A stretch of DNA of 64,000 nucleotides from Saprospiraceae bacterium (GCA_022841745.1 JALHQW010000005.1:124001-188000), one strand, 5' to 3'. Shown: positions 38,401 through 46,900, counted from the first letter of the stretch. Notes: a model not told the origin generated them from the sequence alone. Program-made: numbers and translations.

Positions 38401-40663
38401 CATTCGTCAGGTCCACATTGGCTTCCCAGTTGGTGCCATTCAGGGTCATGGGGATGGTGGTTGCGCCCGAAGTAAAATTCCCATCGGCGTCAACCAGCAT
38501 GAGGATGGTACCGGATTCTATGGGCAAGCCGTTGGTACCGCTGTTGTCGGCCACTTGTACCTTGACTGAACCCACGGTGCCTGTTTCCTGCACCTTCCAG
38601 GTGCGGGCAATGATTTGCTTTCCTGTCGGAGCGCCGGTACTTGTCCAGGCAGCTACCGAACCTGCATTGTCGCTCCAGACAAGGGCGGATTTATCCGTAG
38701 CGAAATTATTAGAATTGGCGGCATTGGTCGCAGCAATGGTGTTGCCGTTGCCGATGACCACTTGAAACCCGAAATTGCTTGATTTGGATTGTTTCTGATT
38801 TAGCCCGGAAGCATCGTCCCGGGCGATACCGGCGATGTTTTTCTTGTTTCCACTGTTGGTCGTTCCGTTCCAGAAAATGGTCGTCCCATCGGATGCCAAA
38901 TAGTTTTGGGCAGTCGTCTGGTCGAGGGTGATGCCATATTTAATGGCTAAATAAGAATTGACCCTTAGGACGTTGGCAGCGGTAAGGTTGGTGGGGAACA
39001 AGATGATTTCAGGGATGTTGCCATTCCAGTGCGTTGAACTATTAAGCCCGGGGTCAACCCCCACGTAACCGACGGAAGTACCCCTGTTTTGGGCAGATGT
39101 AAACGTTGCCCGTTCGACACCAAAAGAAGAAATGACCAATTCTGTACCATTGTATTTGCCATCCAAAAGCGCGGGCGCTCCGTTGGTAAACTCCAAACCA
39201 GAACTGATTGCATCCTGCCCGTAGCCATTTCCAACCGCATTTGCATTGGCATTATTTTTTGACAAGCCAAAAGCCTGGAGGTTGCTATTGTTGCCATAAT
39301 TGAGGATATGTTGCCAGTATCCCGAAGTATTCAAGTTATTGGCAACCGCAAATTCTTCCACCTGGCTCGCCCCGGTCGGCAAGCCAGGCAGGTTCTGCAG
39401 GCTCAAATAATCGTTCGCTCCATCAAAAGTCAAAGCTGGGTTGAAATTAACTGAACTAGCCGTCAGTACAGGTTTGTTGTTGACGCTTGACTGCACACCA
39501 TTTCTATTGTTGCCAGTCTGGTCAGCCCATGTCAGCGTTGTTCCGGTTGTGACACCCGCATCGGCTTTGAGCCAGATGGCAGCCCCTGTTACGCCGCCGG
39601 GTGAAGCCGTAACAGTACAAGGGAGGGCCAAGTTGATTGCTTTGGTAGCAGAACATCCGATACTGTTCGTTACCGTAACAGTGTAGGTACCTGCAGTCAG
39701 GTTGAGCCTGTCGCCATCGTTCCGGGCGATGTCGGCAACCTGCTGGGCAGTCAAAGCACTGTAAAAAAGCCGCACGTCATCCATTTTGCCTGCATAATTA
39801 TTGGCAGCAACAGAACCGAAGGCATCCGTTCCGTTTCGGGCGCCAAGGGCGTCATTATTTGCGTCAGCGGCAATGCTCGTGGCGGCAGAGGTGGCCGTGG
39901 TACTCGCAACCCCATCGAGGTAGCAGGTCATGGTACCGCTGTTGAAAACGACGGCTACATGGTGCCAAGCGCCGTCGGCGGGGAAGGTCAGCGTTCCGGT
40001 AGTATATTGCGTACCTGCCGCACGGTAAGCTGCCGAGAGCAGGTTGCCGTTCAGCCGGGCTGCAATGCCCGCCGTAGAGCTGCCCTGTTCAAACAGTATT
40101 TTGATGCCTGTGAGGTTGGCTGGTTTTACCCATATCGAGTAACTGCGATTGGAGTAGGCGGTTTCCAAAAAGCCCCCGTCAATGCCGTAACGGAGGTAGG
40201 TTGCGCCGTCAAAATTGAAGGCGTGGCTGCCTTCCACCTTGTCAGCGGCGTCGTAGGTGATAGTGCCCACCGAGCCAGACCCTAAATTATGGGCATTGCC
40301 CGATGCGTCGTTGGTGGTGTTGTTGCCTGACCAAATCGCCTCTGCAACCATGTCGCTCCATCGGTACCCAATGGGGGTGTTGGGACTTGCAACGGTTAGG
40401 TTGATGTCGGCATTGGTGGGTTGACAGTCAATAATGCTGTGTGTAACTACCGGGATGCAATCGTTGTCCGCACAGTCAATCAAGCCGTCGGCATCGTCAT
40501 CAATGCCGTTGTTGCAGATTTCCGGGGCAAAAAATGTTGCTTTCTTAACACTAATGGGCATGAAAACTGGAAAAGCAGCAAAGCAGACAGAGGCGATGAC
40601 AGTGGTCATCACAAAAAGCAACGATATCTTGAGTGTAGTGTTCATCTTATACATATTCATCAA
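23405..40663 (-). CDS. Giant (5,752 aa) secreted multidomain protein with LamG, SprB-like, PKD-like, SdrD-B-like and lectin-like domains
   Basis: Signal peptide, then an NGIDDDADGLIDC motif (seen again near 4850 and 4950). A LamG domain lies at about 143-312 and a second LamG-like unit at about 355-570, before a YLAIKYGITLD segment. Two SprB-like repeats occupy about 770-920. Three super-repeats fill about 922-3395, each opening YLSDPSQALDRVDPV and holding three or four ~80-residue repeats (STRCQGA, YSLDAASLAAGNTI). Then come a cadherin-like domain with PIANDDAA, a ~490-residue region resembling IgGFc-binding-type domains, and another cadherin-like unit. SdrD-B-like domains (ISGQVFLDKNKDG) surround a jelly-roll-like insert. 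Two Ig-like domains with PPLTYQWQSS, an HYR-like unit and three H-type-lectin-like repeats (about 5155-5412) follow. The C-terminus has a VDWVLVELRD domain and two dockerin-like loops (GDLNGDGK, SDLNLDGN). I see no canonical type A or type B sorting domain. Probable giant adhesin or polysaccharide-binding protein. Confidence 0.9.
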   Translation of the reverse strand: MMNMYKMNTTLKISLLFVMTTVIASVCFAAFPVFMPISVKKATFFAPEICNNGIDDDADGLIDCADNDCIPVVTHSIIDCQPTNADINLTVASPNTPIGYRWSDMVAEAIWSGNNTTNDASGNAHNLGSGSVGTITYDAADKVEGSHAFNFDGATYLRYGIDGGFLETAYSNRSYSIWVKPANLTGIKILFEQGSSTAGIAARLNGNLLSAAYRAAGTQYTTGTLTFPADGAWHHVAVVFNSGTMTCYLDGVASTTATSAATSIAADANNDALGARNGTDAFGSVAANNYAGKMDDVRLFYSALTAQQVADIARNDGDRLNLTAGTYTVTVTNSIGCSATKAINLALPCTVTASPGGVTGAAIWLKADAGVTTGTTLTWADQTGNNRNGVQSSVNNKPVLTASSVNFNPALTFDGANDYLSLQNLPGLPTGASQVEEFAVANNLNTSGYWQHILNYGNNSNLQAFGLSKNNANANAVGNGYGQDAISSGLEFTNGAPALLDGKYNGTELVISSFGVERATFTSAQNRGTSVGYVGVDPGLNSSTHWNGNIPEIILFPTNLTAANVLRVNSYLAIKYGITLDQTTAQNYLASDGTTIFWNGTTNSGNKKNIAGIARDDASGLNQKQSKSSNFGFQVVIGNGNTIAATNAANSNNFATDKSALVWSDNAGSVAAWTSTGAPTGKQIIARTWKVQETGTVGSVKVQVADNSGTNGLPIESGTILMLVDADGNFTSGATTIPMTLNGTNWEANVDLTNGQFFTFANGCTFSLAGSQTNVTTCFGGTNGSINITASGGTAPYTYDWDDIAGTSNVEDRTGLAAGTYIVAVYDNAGCAVAVSYTITQPSQLATSTAVTGEYPAGFANGAINLTVTGGTSPFTFDWADLSGSGEPEDRSGLSAGTYSVTVSDANGCTVSTSATVETLVFVNKQLYLSDPSQALDRVDPVAMGDASTASVAIVSCPGIATSVNSSGGGDGVSNPSYSLGAPDGAYATLNASGSEYIVLDLGAVVPQGNNLTIAMCRIFGSGNSNGGGLKVTASSDLDFSNDPTNNEIGLTDCPTSTNRTYTVTQSTGVRYVKLEAFHTAGNVVEWNFNVDGIQYSCSGVVTSTTFTQSPALCSPLTIKANQPINVTNYVTISSGSMPANPNITALLKYGATEIISLTNPSYNIGTGLLTWTGTLPSDVTVPAGQAIALEIATKQSGVTFTIDYDSQTKPSKIELPVSTFIDISSYSVYSAAYPGGSIITNAVGGTTVYPRAVVTDPFGFSDITGMDITINPPGTTVAATSVATAGCTRTYQYTWTTPSSSGTFAIPATAKEGFEDTVTDGHALNFDLCSPTIGTPVFTLGASSTRCQGAGSVTYTATATSSTGITYSLDAASLAAGNTISSITGAVTYAAGWSGTTTITATATGCGGPKTAAHVVTVTPTVGTPVFTLGATSTRCQGATTTTFSATATNATGITYSLDAASLAAGNTIVGATGAVTFTTGWTNSSIITASAAGCNGPSTATHMVSTTLAVATPVFTLGATSTRCQGASTVTYTATAANTTGITYTLDATSLAAGNTINAATGAVTYAAGWSGTSIVTASAAGCTGPKTATHTVTVTPNGALTFALGSASNRASGAGTVSYTATATNGGAVTYSLDAASLAAGNTINSSTGAVTYTAGWSGIATITASVNGCAGTQTATHTSQSSVFKQLYLSDPSQALDRMDPVATADATMASVNVGSQSCSELIINGEFNSGTADWSLFNQSGNTSTWSVDNTGQLSGANSAKVVVTAATGTDWHVEFDQEPFTIYAGQQYTIYFDAKALAPRTIGMVIQERQSPWTPYFNVTVNLTTTPTTFGPFTFTASVTQPLAGILFRLGTTTGTVYIDNVKLQANCAAANSATFTQAPALCTPLQMPAGGTVTVTNYISPIGLSGTVTKTIAAGSDDAEEAGPNATGSHPPGYIDMTSTDIELTTDTDAGGGYTGGTQKIGLRFTGLNIPPGATITNAYLTFGAIGADSPNTNTGATSLTIKAQAADNPTTFTTTTNNISSRTTTTASVAWSPGSWTSGTAYNSPNISSVVQELVNRPGWANGNSMAFIITGTGSRSADAFDGNSANAPKLTVEYSLPGTSFPANPNVTATLKHGTTTFATLTNPTYNSGTGLLTWTGTLGTVVTAPAGAAISLTVTNGETTPFSIQYDSQTKPSKVNLPVSTYIDITSYSVYNAAYPGGSIISNAIGGTTVYPRAVVSDPFGFSDITGMNITITPPGTTVAATSVATAGCTRSYEYSWTTPFSSGSFSIPATAKEGFENAVTDVQALSFDLCSPTIATPVFALGATSTRCQGAGSVTYTATSTSSTGITYSLDAASLSAGNTISSVTGAVTYAAGWSGTTTVTATATGCGGPKTATHTVTVTPTVGTPVFALGATSTRCQGATTSTFSATATNSTGMTYSLDAASLAAGNTIVAGTGAVTFVAGWTTNSTITASAAGCNGPKTATHVVSTTLAVTTPVFALGATSTRCQGSGTVTYTASASNTTGITYSLDAASLAAGNTINATTGAVTYAAGWSGTTVITTSATGCTGPKTATHTVTVTPQGTLTFALGATSTRAFGAGTVTYTATANNGGVVTYSLDANSLAAGNTINASTGLVTYTAFWVGTSTITASVNGCAGTQTATHAASTNNVYKQLYLSDPTQALDRVDPVATADATTAQTGILSSTPPAVVLDATTTNFSANPGSTTFSVSHTTGTGANRLMLVGISQKNKLVSSVTYGGTPLTLVGEEIDNGNARMHLYSLINPPSGTANVVVNLSANPDKGIIVGVTTFSGVDQATPLGNFAGTQSGGGNPSVNVSSAVGELVYDVVSIRNASLIIGAGQTQRWKIDSGGEMYGGGGTETGAASTTMSWSSSDDETDWAIGAVSIKPASAITNTTFTQSPALCSPLTIKAGQPIAITNYVSITSGTMPANPNITALLKYGTTNIISLGSPTYNSGSGLLTWTGTLGSDVTVPAGQAIALQITTAQAGVTFKIDYDSQTKPSKINLPVSTFIDITSYAVYNAAYPAGSIINTAVTGATVYPRAVVSDPFGFSDITGMNITITPPGTTVSATSVATAGCTRLYQYTWNTAALGGTYSLPATAKEGFENTVADLQALNFDICSPTIGTPVFALGATSTRCQGAGLVTYTATSTSSTGMSYSLDAASIAAGNTINTATGAVTYLVGWTGTSVITATATGCGGPKTSTHTVTMTPFVGTPVFALGATSIRCQGAGTVTYTASATYSTGIIYSLNAAALAGGNTINAATGAVTYSAGWTGSTIITASAAGCNGPAVATHTVTITLSVSTPVFALGASSGRCGGGYFVYTATAANSTGITYSLDAASLVSGNSIDASTGAVTFVPTWLSNSVVTATATGCNGPAIATHTVSISSACPPIANDDAANGAGGAPLPINVAANDTDINNNINPSSVAIVTQPQNGSAVISGGQVVYLPNGTFLGVDQFTYRICDATAPTPLCDTATVVVTIDPITVDACSDAVKGQVYYLPYPEQDARLALIASTGAAWLPIPSNNIRTIISIKIPYPGMTLVYDHWEDGFEADPNNPIQSTTQVWGDGNPYNGIAPGYLNDDLPAGAAIVLDNTMPANPRVAANIFYDGKDKIVSSGAITVTQVLGEPSIIFVQCMKTNVTSTANYGESFTIPVGENFNSQDFRYTALFIRASEDNTTINIDKDNNGTFETTTTLNEGQSYFVNGGVLSGAVVTSSAPIGVDLHFGGVDGYSSREAPIFPATWYSDVYYTPVPSTLSPDSAVVMLYNSLNRAIDINWYFGTSSSGTITLPAKTVKRFPLAISSTQTYKFINPTGESFTAIQIVDSYTPGGGGNSGSTYDWAFNLISEDRLTSFAAIAWAPGSINGTANGNPIWVTPAANTTIYVKYDGDVINGGSVSPCGLHYDVSYALNELNYKKLLDSDNDQSGLAVYTCDGTKIAAAYGEDPSLSTPASPYWDVGSTIQPFCGEKLILANNDFAYTLTNQPVTISVLKNDRGFLAVIDPATLTTTGYLPPKNGTVSVNSNGTMLYIPNNGFVGSDTLEYGICSTPGSPPNVVCDRALVIIRINACPAPAQRNIISGQVFLDKNKDGVKNDGGTGFSPAKVYLYVDGNCNSAINTNELVDSVIVDNSGSYQFLVYPEKIVSDNFDGAGGTNTCATGTDGTAAWATNWVDAGDASVGYCVSPAQSAANTDVEIVADGAFGNALRLDDLNKSATRTVNLSGATYAFLSFSYRKASNTLASGENIRVQASPNGSTWTTIFTIPGNGTTDAGYVPIYNQNIINYASSSTRIRFLTDGNVDEGDHVFIDDISIRYLRYPQCYITRIAPASIPADMNLTTPAQYAQTASNAGTCLAPLDFGVAKNNTTISGTLYNDSNGLSDGLVNGTAFGSPSGATVYAYLIDAAGEVRFKTTVNSATGAYTFPQADVNSSFTLMISTTNVALFTPAPTSANLPTGWASTGEAFGTNNGAGTGIEVGVPNSAITVTTNTLAVTGANIGIQQVNAGPDRLACISGSVTMAATTTPGTWSAQVGNPGTAVITTPTSPTTTITGFSAPGTYSFLWTNNGVSDIATVTVYADPAFTVQAAGFTECVGGTQAVSVIATGGIPPLTYQWQSSADNVTFANISGATSTTYTPPSTTAGTTYFRAIVTPGPGGCSPLTSATAPVVIVADPAITVQPSNITECVAAGLQLGVTATGGVPPLTYQWQSSTNNSVFNNIAGATASTYIPPDGTPGTNYYRVIVGSAGNGCGSTTSASATVTVTAFTGANAGPDVSICTGHTTTLTASGGSSYVWNNGLGTGASKTVTPLTTTAYTVTVTDASGCNSTDEVVVTVTVCQEICDNGLDDDTDGLIDCLDNDCVPTIDVGTNVNICIGSSYVLNATATGGTAPYTFNWDNGLGAGQTHTVYPLVTTTYQVTVTSATGCIATNSVTITVVNCPENCTDGIDNDGDGLVDCADPECLFVGAPQLANDVFETCPGEVFVEQPIYNDVNIQYPVYSITTPATKGSVTINSMGVFTYSPYNSACGVDSFRYQVCNAVTGCCDQATVLLQAGDNLPPTLMNLPADVTIGCGDPIPVAPTVIGLDVCPGIYMSFDENNNQGSPAACQNYHVIRTWTAYDLCGNSTVGTQTITVADEVEPELFRVYTLSNGKKLLAGIAEKVRTTWTRVKFPIAFDAPPLVFAQVITANGSEPITIRVKDVDEEGFFAKVQEQEQADGIHVIEQIAWMAMEVGKTSDAAKLQSGLATGISSAPTTINYTNPYTAAPVLLAFATTHNEADPFTIRFQTQTINNFRLFLDEEQSLDAEKNHGAESVAWLALNAGSLNDIEGDFIGHAGSVTIGNTWTTVPLPKRFSKPVVLFGGQPIGNDPASIRVRNVTANSFEVRIEEWPYLNNLFTARPISYMVVEGSLPAEIDNPCTQVETSFLPGINLFAVDDCDNQVTVNFTESSTLTPAGTVRTNNWVAADDCGNAYTLIRTDTCNMAAVRVNVLLGGGLVSVANSTLMRDKLREKQYLPSASPYWQPDPDNNPGGANLETIPASYFDITGPTAMVDWVLVELRDPVEPTIVLGTKSALLLRNGTVIGTNGSDILMFDTTEAGDYYVSLKHRNHLGIMTANPKLLDILNPPLVDFTSPNEPLYESEHAQRLVEGTRRLWPGDLNGDGKVIYQGPNNDAFKLFFDIMTHPDNYSNLSNFIRSGYEESDLNLDGNAIYQGPTNDRAMLLQHTILAIPTNTLKLSNYIAYSLIP
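30480..37900 (-). repeat. Three 2.2-2.9 kb super-repeats inside the giant gene
   Basis: Units run about 37900-35609, 35608-32691 and 32690-30480. Each starts with YLSDPSQALDRVDPVA and passes through a variable insert. A conserved YDSQTKPSKI / PRAVVxDPFGFSDITGM block follows, and each unit ends in four, four and three ~80-residue repeats, eleven in all. Variable inserts between conserved blocks are the main difference between units. Confidence 0.85.
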
Positions 40664-40810
40664 AAATGGTCAATCTCAAAGGGGGAGGAATTGAAACTTC
40701 GACCGATGTAGAAATAGGGTCATTGCCTAGGAAAACAGCAAAAAGGGAGGGTTAAAGCAATACAAAAGAGGGAAACTCAACACCAAAGGCAAAGATTAAG
40801 CCAGATAAAA

Positions 40811-40847
40811 CAAGAGAGGCAACCGCTGGTGACGGTTGCCTCTCTTG
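40811..40847 (-). terminator. Terminator of the type B sorting-domain gene
   Basis: A perfect 15-bp inverted repeat (40811-40825 with 40833-40847) has a 7-nt loop; read on the minus strand it is followed by TTTTATC. It lies about 115 bp past the stop at 40962 and before the giant gene's start at 40663, so the two genes are probably separate transcripts. Confidence 0.75.
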
Positions 40848-40961
40848 TTCTTTTGTTCAGCTAATATTTAGAAGTGGGTGGAGGGGTGTTTTTTGAAGGG
40901 AAATTTTTTCAATTTTTCCCAAAAAATATCCCTTGCAACGACAATTTCAACCTCATAAAAC

Positions 40962-43900
40962 CTACCGCAAAATGAGCACATAGCCCGAAAGTGGCTTATC
41001 CCCATTGCCTTTGTCGAGCACATAGAAATAGGTGCCGTCCGGCAGCAGCTTGTCCCCGTAAGTGCCTTCCCAATCACTCAAATAATTAGTGGCTTCGTAC
41101 ACCAAATTGCCCCAGCGGTTGTAAACATACAAATGGTGGTCGGGATAGTCGTTCAAGCCCGTTATCTTAAAGGTTTCATTGCTACCATCGTCGTTTGGCG
41201 AAAAACCTTGTACAATGCTCAGGCCTTCGCAAAGCACGGTGACAAAAACCGTGGCCGTATCGCAGCCAACTGGGTTGCAAATGGAATAGGTAAAGCTGTC
41301 GGGGACAGCCTCGTCGCAATAGCCAGGATTCGGCACATAGTTGATGGTTCCATCTGGAAATGGTTGTGCAGAACCGTTCAAGGGCGGTGTGATGATGGTC
41401 ACGTCAAGCAAGAACTGAACAGTGTCGTTGGTTAGCACGGGAATGGTTAGCACATCGTCTTGTTCTGTGGTGAAGTAGTCGTCCACGGCAATGGGCAGCG
41501 AATCCACAATGACATCCACCGTTATATAGAAATAGGTAGTGTCGCAAATGCCCGCATCATCACAGACTACAATGCAAGCGGTGTCCTGTCCCAAGGCGAT
41601 GCCTTCATAAATTACACAGGTGCTGTCAATGGTAAAGCCGACGATTTGGCCATTGCCGGGGCAGGCGTTGGTCACGCTGACCACATTGCCGATAAGCTCG
41701 GATAAGTCTAAGCAGAAGGTATCTGAGGTTCCAAGCAGGATTGTTTCATCCACCACGTCGGAGGTTACGCAGACGAGTTCCAACAGGGCTGTTTCCGTAC
41801 ACTGCGAACTGGCATCTTCAATGGTCAAAATGTGTTGGGTACCAACGCTAAGCTTGATGGCCACTCCTGTTGGGATGGTGATTTGAGCCAAGCCGATATT
41901 GACCACCGAGCCACTGACTTGCTGAACGATGGAAAAGTCGCCATAGACATTTGCAAAATTACCGCCGATGATAGAAGTGGAACCCGAAACCGGGTCAAAG
42001 GCCAACTGCCAGTCACCATTAGGGTCCCAGGTGTTCATTGAATCCAGCAATTCGGCTGCTGTGTTGAAGGTACCACTGAAGACGGTACCGTTGACCGTCC
42101 AGGCATTCACCGTGTATGGCCCGATAAGGCCAAGGCTGGGCAAAGCATCATAATTGAAACGGAGCAAGCTGTCCAAGCCACAGCTTTGCAATTGGCCGAA
42201 AGGATAGGGCTGGCCATCCAATTCGAGGGTTTTGCCTTGCAAATCCGCAAAATTGAACGGAAGGCAAAGCAGTCCGGTATCCAAGGCACAATTGGCATTT
42301 GCGGCGAGTTGGCCGTTTGGAATCAGTTCCAAGCATGGCTCCGTAACCGTTACCTGTACAGTAAAAGTACCGTTCCCACCTCCGGCGTACACCTCGAAGC
42401 AGAGGGTGTCGAAGCCAATTATTTCACCATAAAAAGTGATGCACCAAGTCTGGTCATCAATACTGTAAGTGGTATTGCCGTTGCCAGGGCAGGCGATGGC
42501 AACGCTGTCAATCGTTGACACATCAAAACCAAAATCTTCCAAGCATAACAGGATGGAATCGCCTTGCTCCACGGTGGTGTCAATCGCTACATCCTCTACG
42601 AGGTCGCAGGTGACGTTGACCTCGAAGGTGTCGGCACAAGCCTTGACAGTATCCTTTAGGATGAGCACATGGAGACCTGTATCAATTTCCAATGCGATAT
42701 AGCTGGAATTAATGTCGCAGAGGCCAATATTGCCCGAAAAAGCCGCCCCGTTGTCGGTCACGACGGTGTTCACCAAATTGGTCAGTGACAGGGTTACGCA
42801 GAATTGTACCTCATCCCCACAATTGTCCACGGTCAGGTCAAGTGAAGATGCGGCGGTGATGCCACAGCCATTGTCGTCAATACAGGAAACATTGGCCAGC
42901 AAGGTATCCTGACAGCCTGACCCGTTGTTGATGAATACCATGACGTGCAGCCCAGTGTCAAGCGCAATCTGGGCAAACTGACCATTGCAGGGCACAAAGC
43001 CTGCAGTATAAGGGAACCCATTGTCCGTGACCGTATAGTTTCCAATTGAATCAAGATGAATTGCTGTGCAATGCCCTGCAATATCGGCACAGCTTTGCAC
43101 CTGGAACAGGACAGTTGTATCAGGGAAAATATCGAAAAGGCTGCAAAGCGGGTCAACCGTGATGTTGAGCAAGGTGGTGTCGCAGTTGCCGAGGTTGTCA
43201 CAGACGGTCAGGCAGCCATTGTCCGTGCCCACATAGCCGGGGTCGGGGGAATAGCTGAAACAGTTGCCGCTGATATTGAGCGTACCGTTGGCGGGTTGCT
43301 GGCAAATGTTCATTTGAACGAAATTGCCTGGCAGCCCAGTCGTGTCAATGCAAATGACGCCCGTCGGCGTATCCTCAAAAGTGTGGATGTCAAGTTCCTG
43401 GACGCCGTTGAGGGCATTGATGTTCAGGGTGTCCTGACAACCGTCCGCAATGGTTTCCACAAGGATTGTATGCTGCCCCGCTCCGTTGATTTGGATTGCC
43501 ATGCCAGCAGGTATGCTGTTCGGGTCGGGCGTCAATGTGCTGAGTATGCCCGTGGCGATATGTGTGATAATGAGGTTTCCGTACACGCCGGCTTCATTGG
43601 TACTTGTAATGCTGAACGTAGCTGGCTGTAGTAACCAGTTCCCAGCGTTGTCCCAGACGTTCATCTGGTTGACCAAAGCTTGCACATTCTGTGCCACACT
43701 TGAAAAATTTTGACCATTTAAAGTCCAGGTGACAGAATAGGGGCCGCTCGCTCCTTGGCCGAACACTTGGCCATAAGAATAGATGAACACTTGGTCAATA
43801 TCGCAGGGAACGATTGTGCCGGTATAGGGTTGCCCATCCACCATGATTTCATAATTGGCTATATCAATGGGTGCAATAGGCAGACAAACCTCCCCTACCC

Positions 43901-46900
43901 CATTTTGCAAGGGCACCAATTCAAAATCCGGGTTGAACAGTTCGGGGCAGGTGGGTGGGCCAGCGGGCAAGGTAATGACCAAAATGGTCGTATCACAAAC
44001 AGGAGGTGTGGAGTCGTCGCAATGGACGACGCAAGCGGTCGTGGTACCAGTGAAGCCGTTGGCGAGGTCAATCGTCACGCAGTTGCTCGACAAAGTGAGT
44101 GTCACTTCGTTGGCATTTGCTCCGCAAACGGCACTGCTAACAATGACGCCAGGAAGGTTCAGGACATCGCTCATCAAGCAGGTATCGAATGGAGAAGTAC
44201 CTGGGGCAGTGATGAAAAGGGTATCTATTATTGGCTGCACATTGATGACAAACAAAAACGTATCACAAACGGGAGGCTGGTTGTCATCGCACACGACTAC
44301 ACATGCCGTATCGGCACCAATAAAACCGAGGTTGGGGGCATAAATGAAGCAGGTAGTGGAAGTTTGAACGAATGCCCCATTGGCCGGAAGGCCACAAAGA
44401 TTGGTACTTGCCAGGTTGCCAAGCAATTCACTTGTATTTGCACAGATTTGGCCCACACTGGTGTTCGGCGTTGTATTGAATACAAGGACATCGGTCGTTA
44501 CCGTGTGTTGAACGAAGTTCAAATTAATGGCATCCTCACAGCCGTTGTTGGCTGTCACTTCCACTAAGTAGCTTCCAAATCCTTGAATGTTCACTTGCGA
44601 GCCAAGCGGGGACTGAACAAGGCTAAGCACCAAAGATTGCGGAGCACCGCCAACAGGGGTAATACTGATATTCCCATAGTTGCCACCTACCCCGCCTTGA
44701 ATGGTTTGGGTGGCGGTGTTGAGCACCCAATCCCCATTGATATCCCACGTATTCATTTGGTCAACCAAGGTCGAAATATTGGCCACCACCCCGCTGAAGA
44801 TTGTACCATTGGCATTCCAACTGTTGATGGTATATGGCCCTGCGGGCAAACCAGCGTAGCTATAAACTGCAACATCCGCAAAGCCGCATGGGGTAAAGGA
44901 TTGGGTATAGGTTTGGCCATCAATCGTTACTTCGTAGTTCACGATTTCGCCCGGCGGTATTGGGATGCAAAAAGTATTGCTTGCTGTAGGTGTATTGAAA
45001 GTTAGTGATGCCTGGTCGAAAACCTCGTCGCAAATAATCGGGGGCACAATGGTCACTATCACGATTGTTTCATCGCAAATGCCACCGCTGCAAAAGTTCA
45101 CGCAGGCCGTGCTGGTGCCAAAGAAAAAGCCATTGGTGTTGAAAACCACACAATTGCCACTGACCGAGCCTAGCATTTCGTTGGTGTTCAAGGCACAGAA
45201 ATTGGCCGTGGTGATAGGCCCAGGCAGTTCAATCACAAAATTGGACAAGCAGGTATCTATGGCCGTAACCCCAGCAGGTATGGTCAAGTAAACGGTATCG
45301 AGTTGCGGCAGCACATTTACGATGAAATAAGTGGTATCGCATACTTGAGGGAACCCACCATCGCAGGCCACCATACAAAACTCGTCCTGCCCAGCGAAAT
45401 TAAGGTTGGGAATGTAGAAAACGCAGCTCGGCGAACTCAGCGGGGCAACCCCATTGTTTGGGCCATCACAGTAACCCACGTTGACAATGGTGCCGCCGGG
45501 CAGTTCTGTCGCATCGAGGCAAGTGGCTTGTGTGGGCGTATTGGCATTGGTAGTCAAGTAAACCGTATCCGTCGAGGTGGGGTCGAAAGTCGCATTGATA
45601 TATAAGGTGTCTGAACAGTTGGTAGCCGGGTTCTCCACCACCAGCAGCGAAAGGCCAGGGCTGGTAAGGCCGACCGTGAAGCCAGTAGGCAACATGGCTA
45701 TATTGGTGTTCAGGATAGTTTGGGCATTGGATGGGGTGTGTATGATTTGCATATTGCCATAGTTAAGGTTGCTGTTACCTCCATAGACAAGCCCCAATGT
45801 GGTATTGATGTTCCAATCGCTGTTCGGGTCGAAAGCCCTCATGAGTGCCAGTAGGCCATTTGCATCGGTGAAAAAGCCGGAATAGCTGTTGCCATTCACC
45901 ATCCACGAGTTTAAAAAATAAGGCCCTGAAAACCCTGCGCCCGGCAACAGGGTATAAGAGTAGGCCGTTGTTGGCTCAAAATCACAATTGAACGGATTGC
46001 TGAGTTGGTTACCGTTCAAGTAAAGGTTGTACCCAATCAATTCGGCCAGCGGCACGGGCACACAATAGTTGGTGGGATTTGAGATATAGGGCAATGAGAC
46101 CGAGTCCACAGCGAAAACTGGATTGCATGGAACAGTGCCCGTAACAGTCACCCGCAGGTAGGTCGTATCGCAGAGGGCCGTGCTATTGTTGAAGCAATGG
46201 ACGGTGCATATCAAATCCGGTGAAACACCTGTGAAGCCTGGCGTTGGTGCAAGGGTCACACAGTTCTGGTTGATGCTCGTTGCTGCGACCGTTAAAACGC
46301 TGCCCTGGCCACAGAAGCCGGCACTCGTGACCGTGCCAAGGTTGTTGAAAACGGAAGGGTCTAGGCAGTAATTGGTATTGCCATTTGATGGAATGGTTAC
46401 CTCAAGCGTATCCGTGCAGTTGGGGTAAACCAAGGAAGCCGAAGCCGTGGCCGTGCAGTTCCCCCCTGTTATGGTCACCACGATTGGGTAGGTGCCTGTT
46501 CCGAGGTTGTTGAAAATATTGTTCTGCTGGAAGCTCGCCCCACCATTTATACTATAGGAGAGCGTACCATTGCCGCTTGCCAAAAGGACGATAGAGCCAT
46601 TTTGCTCACCACAGATGGATGGCTGGGTAATGTTGACGGCGGTGATGGTTGGTACTACACCGGGGGAAGTCAATATCACTGGGTTTGCACCAAAAAAAAC
46701 TGGGCAGCCACCACCTGCATACCGCACCCGAACGGTATAGCTGCCGGGAGCAAGGGCATTGAAGGTAGAGGCGTTTTGCCATGCATTACCACCATCTATG
46801 CTGTACTGCAATTGCCCGAACCCTGTTGCGGCAATGGTGATGGTTCCATCGTTCAATCCACATACCGTTGGGTTTGTGGGCAAAACGGAACTTATCACAG

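Noticed and set aside
23405-40663. Possibility that the giant ORF is an assembly artefact of collapsed or duplicated repeats
   Set aside because: The frame is open across 17 kb, the repeat copies differ throughout and carry different inserts, so a simple assembly duplication is unlikely, though copy number should be confirmed with long reads.
43755-44567. 270-codon plus-strand frame opposite the type B gene
   Set aside because: Antisense shadow; no domain, and the minus strand has an uninterrupted 2,415-codon gene.
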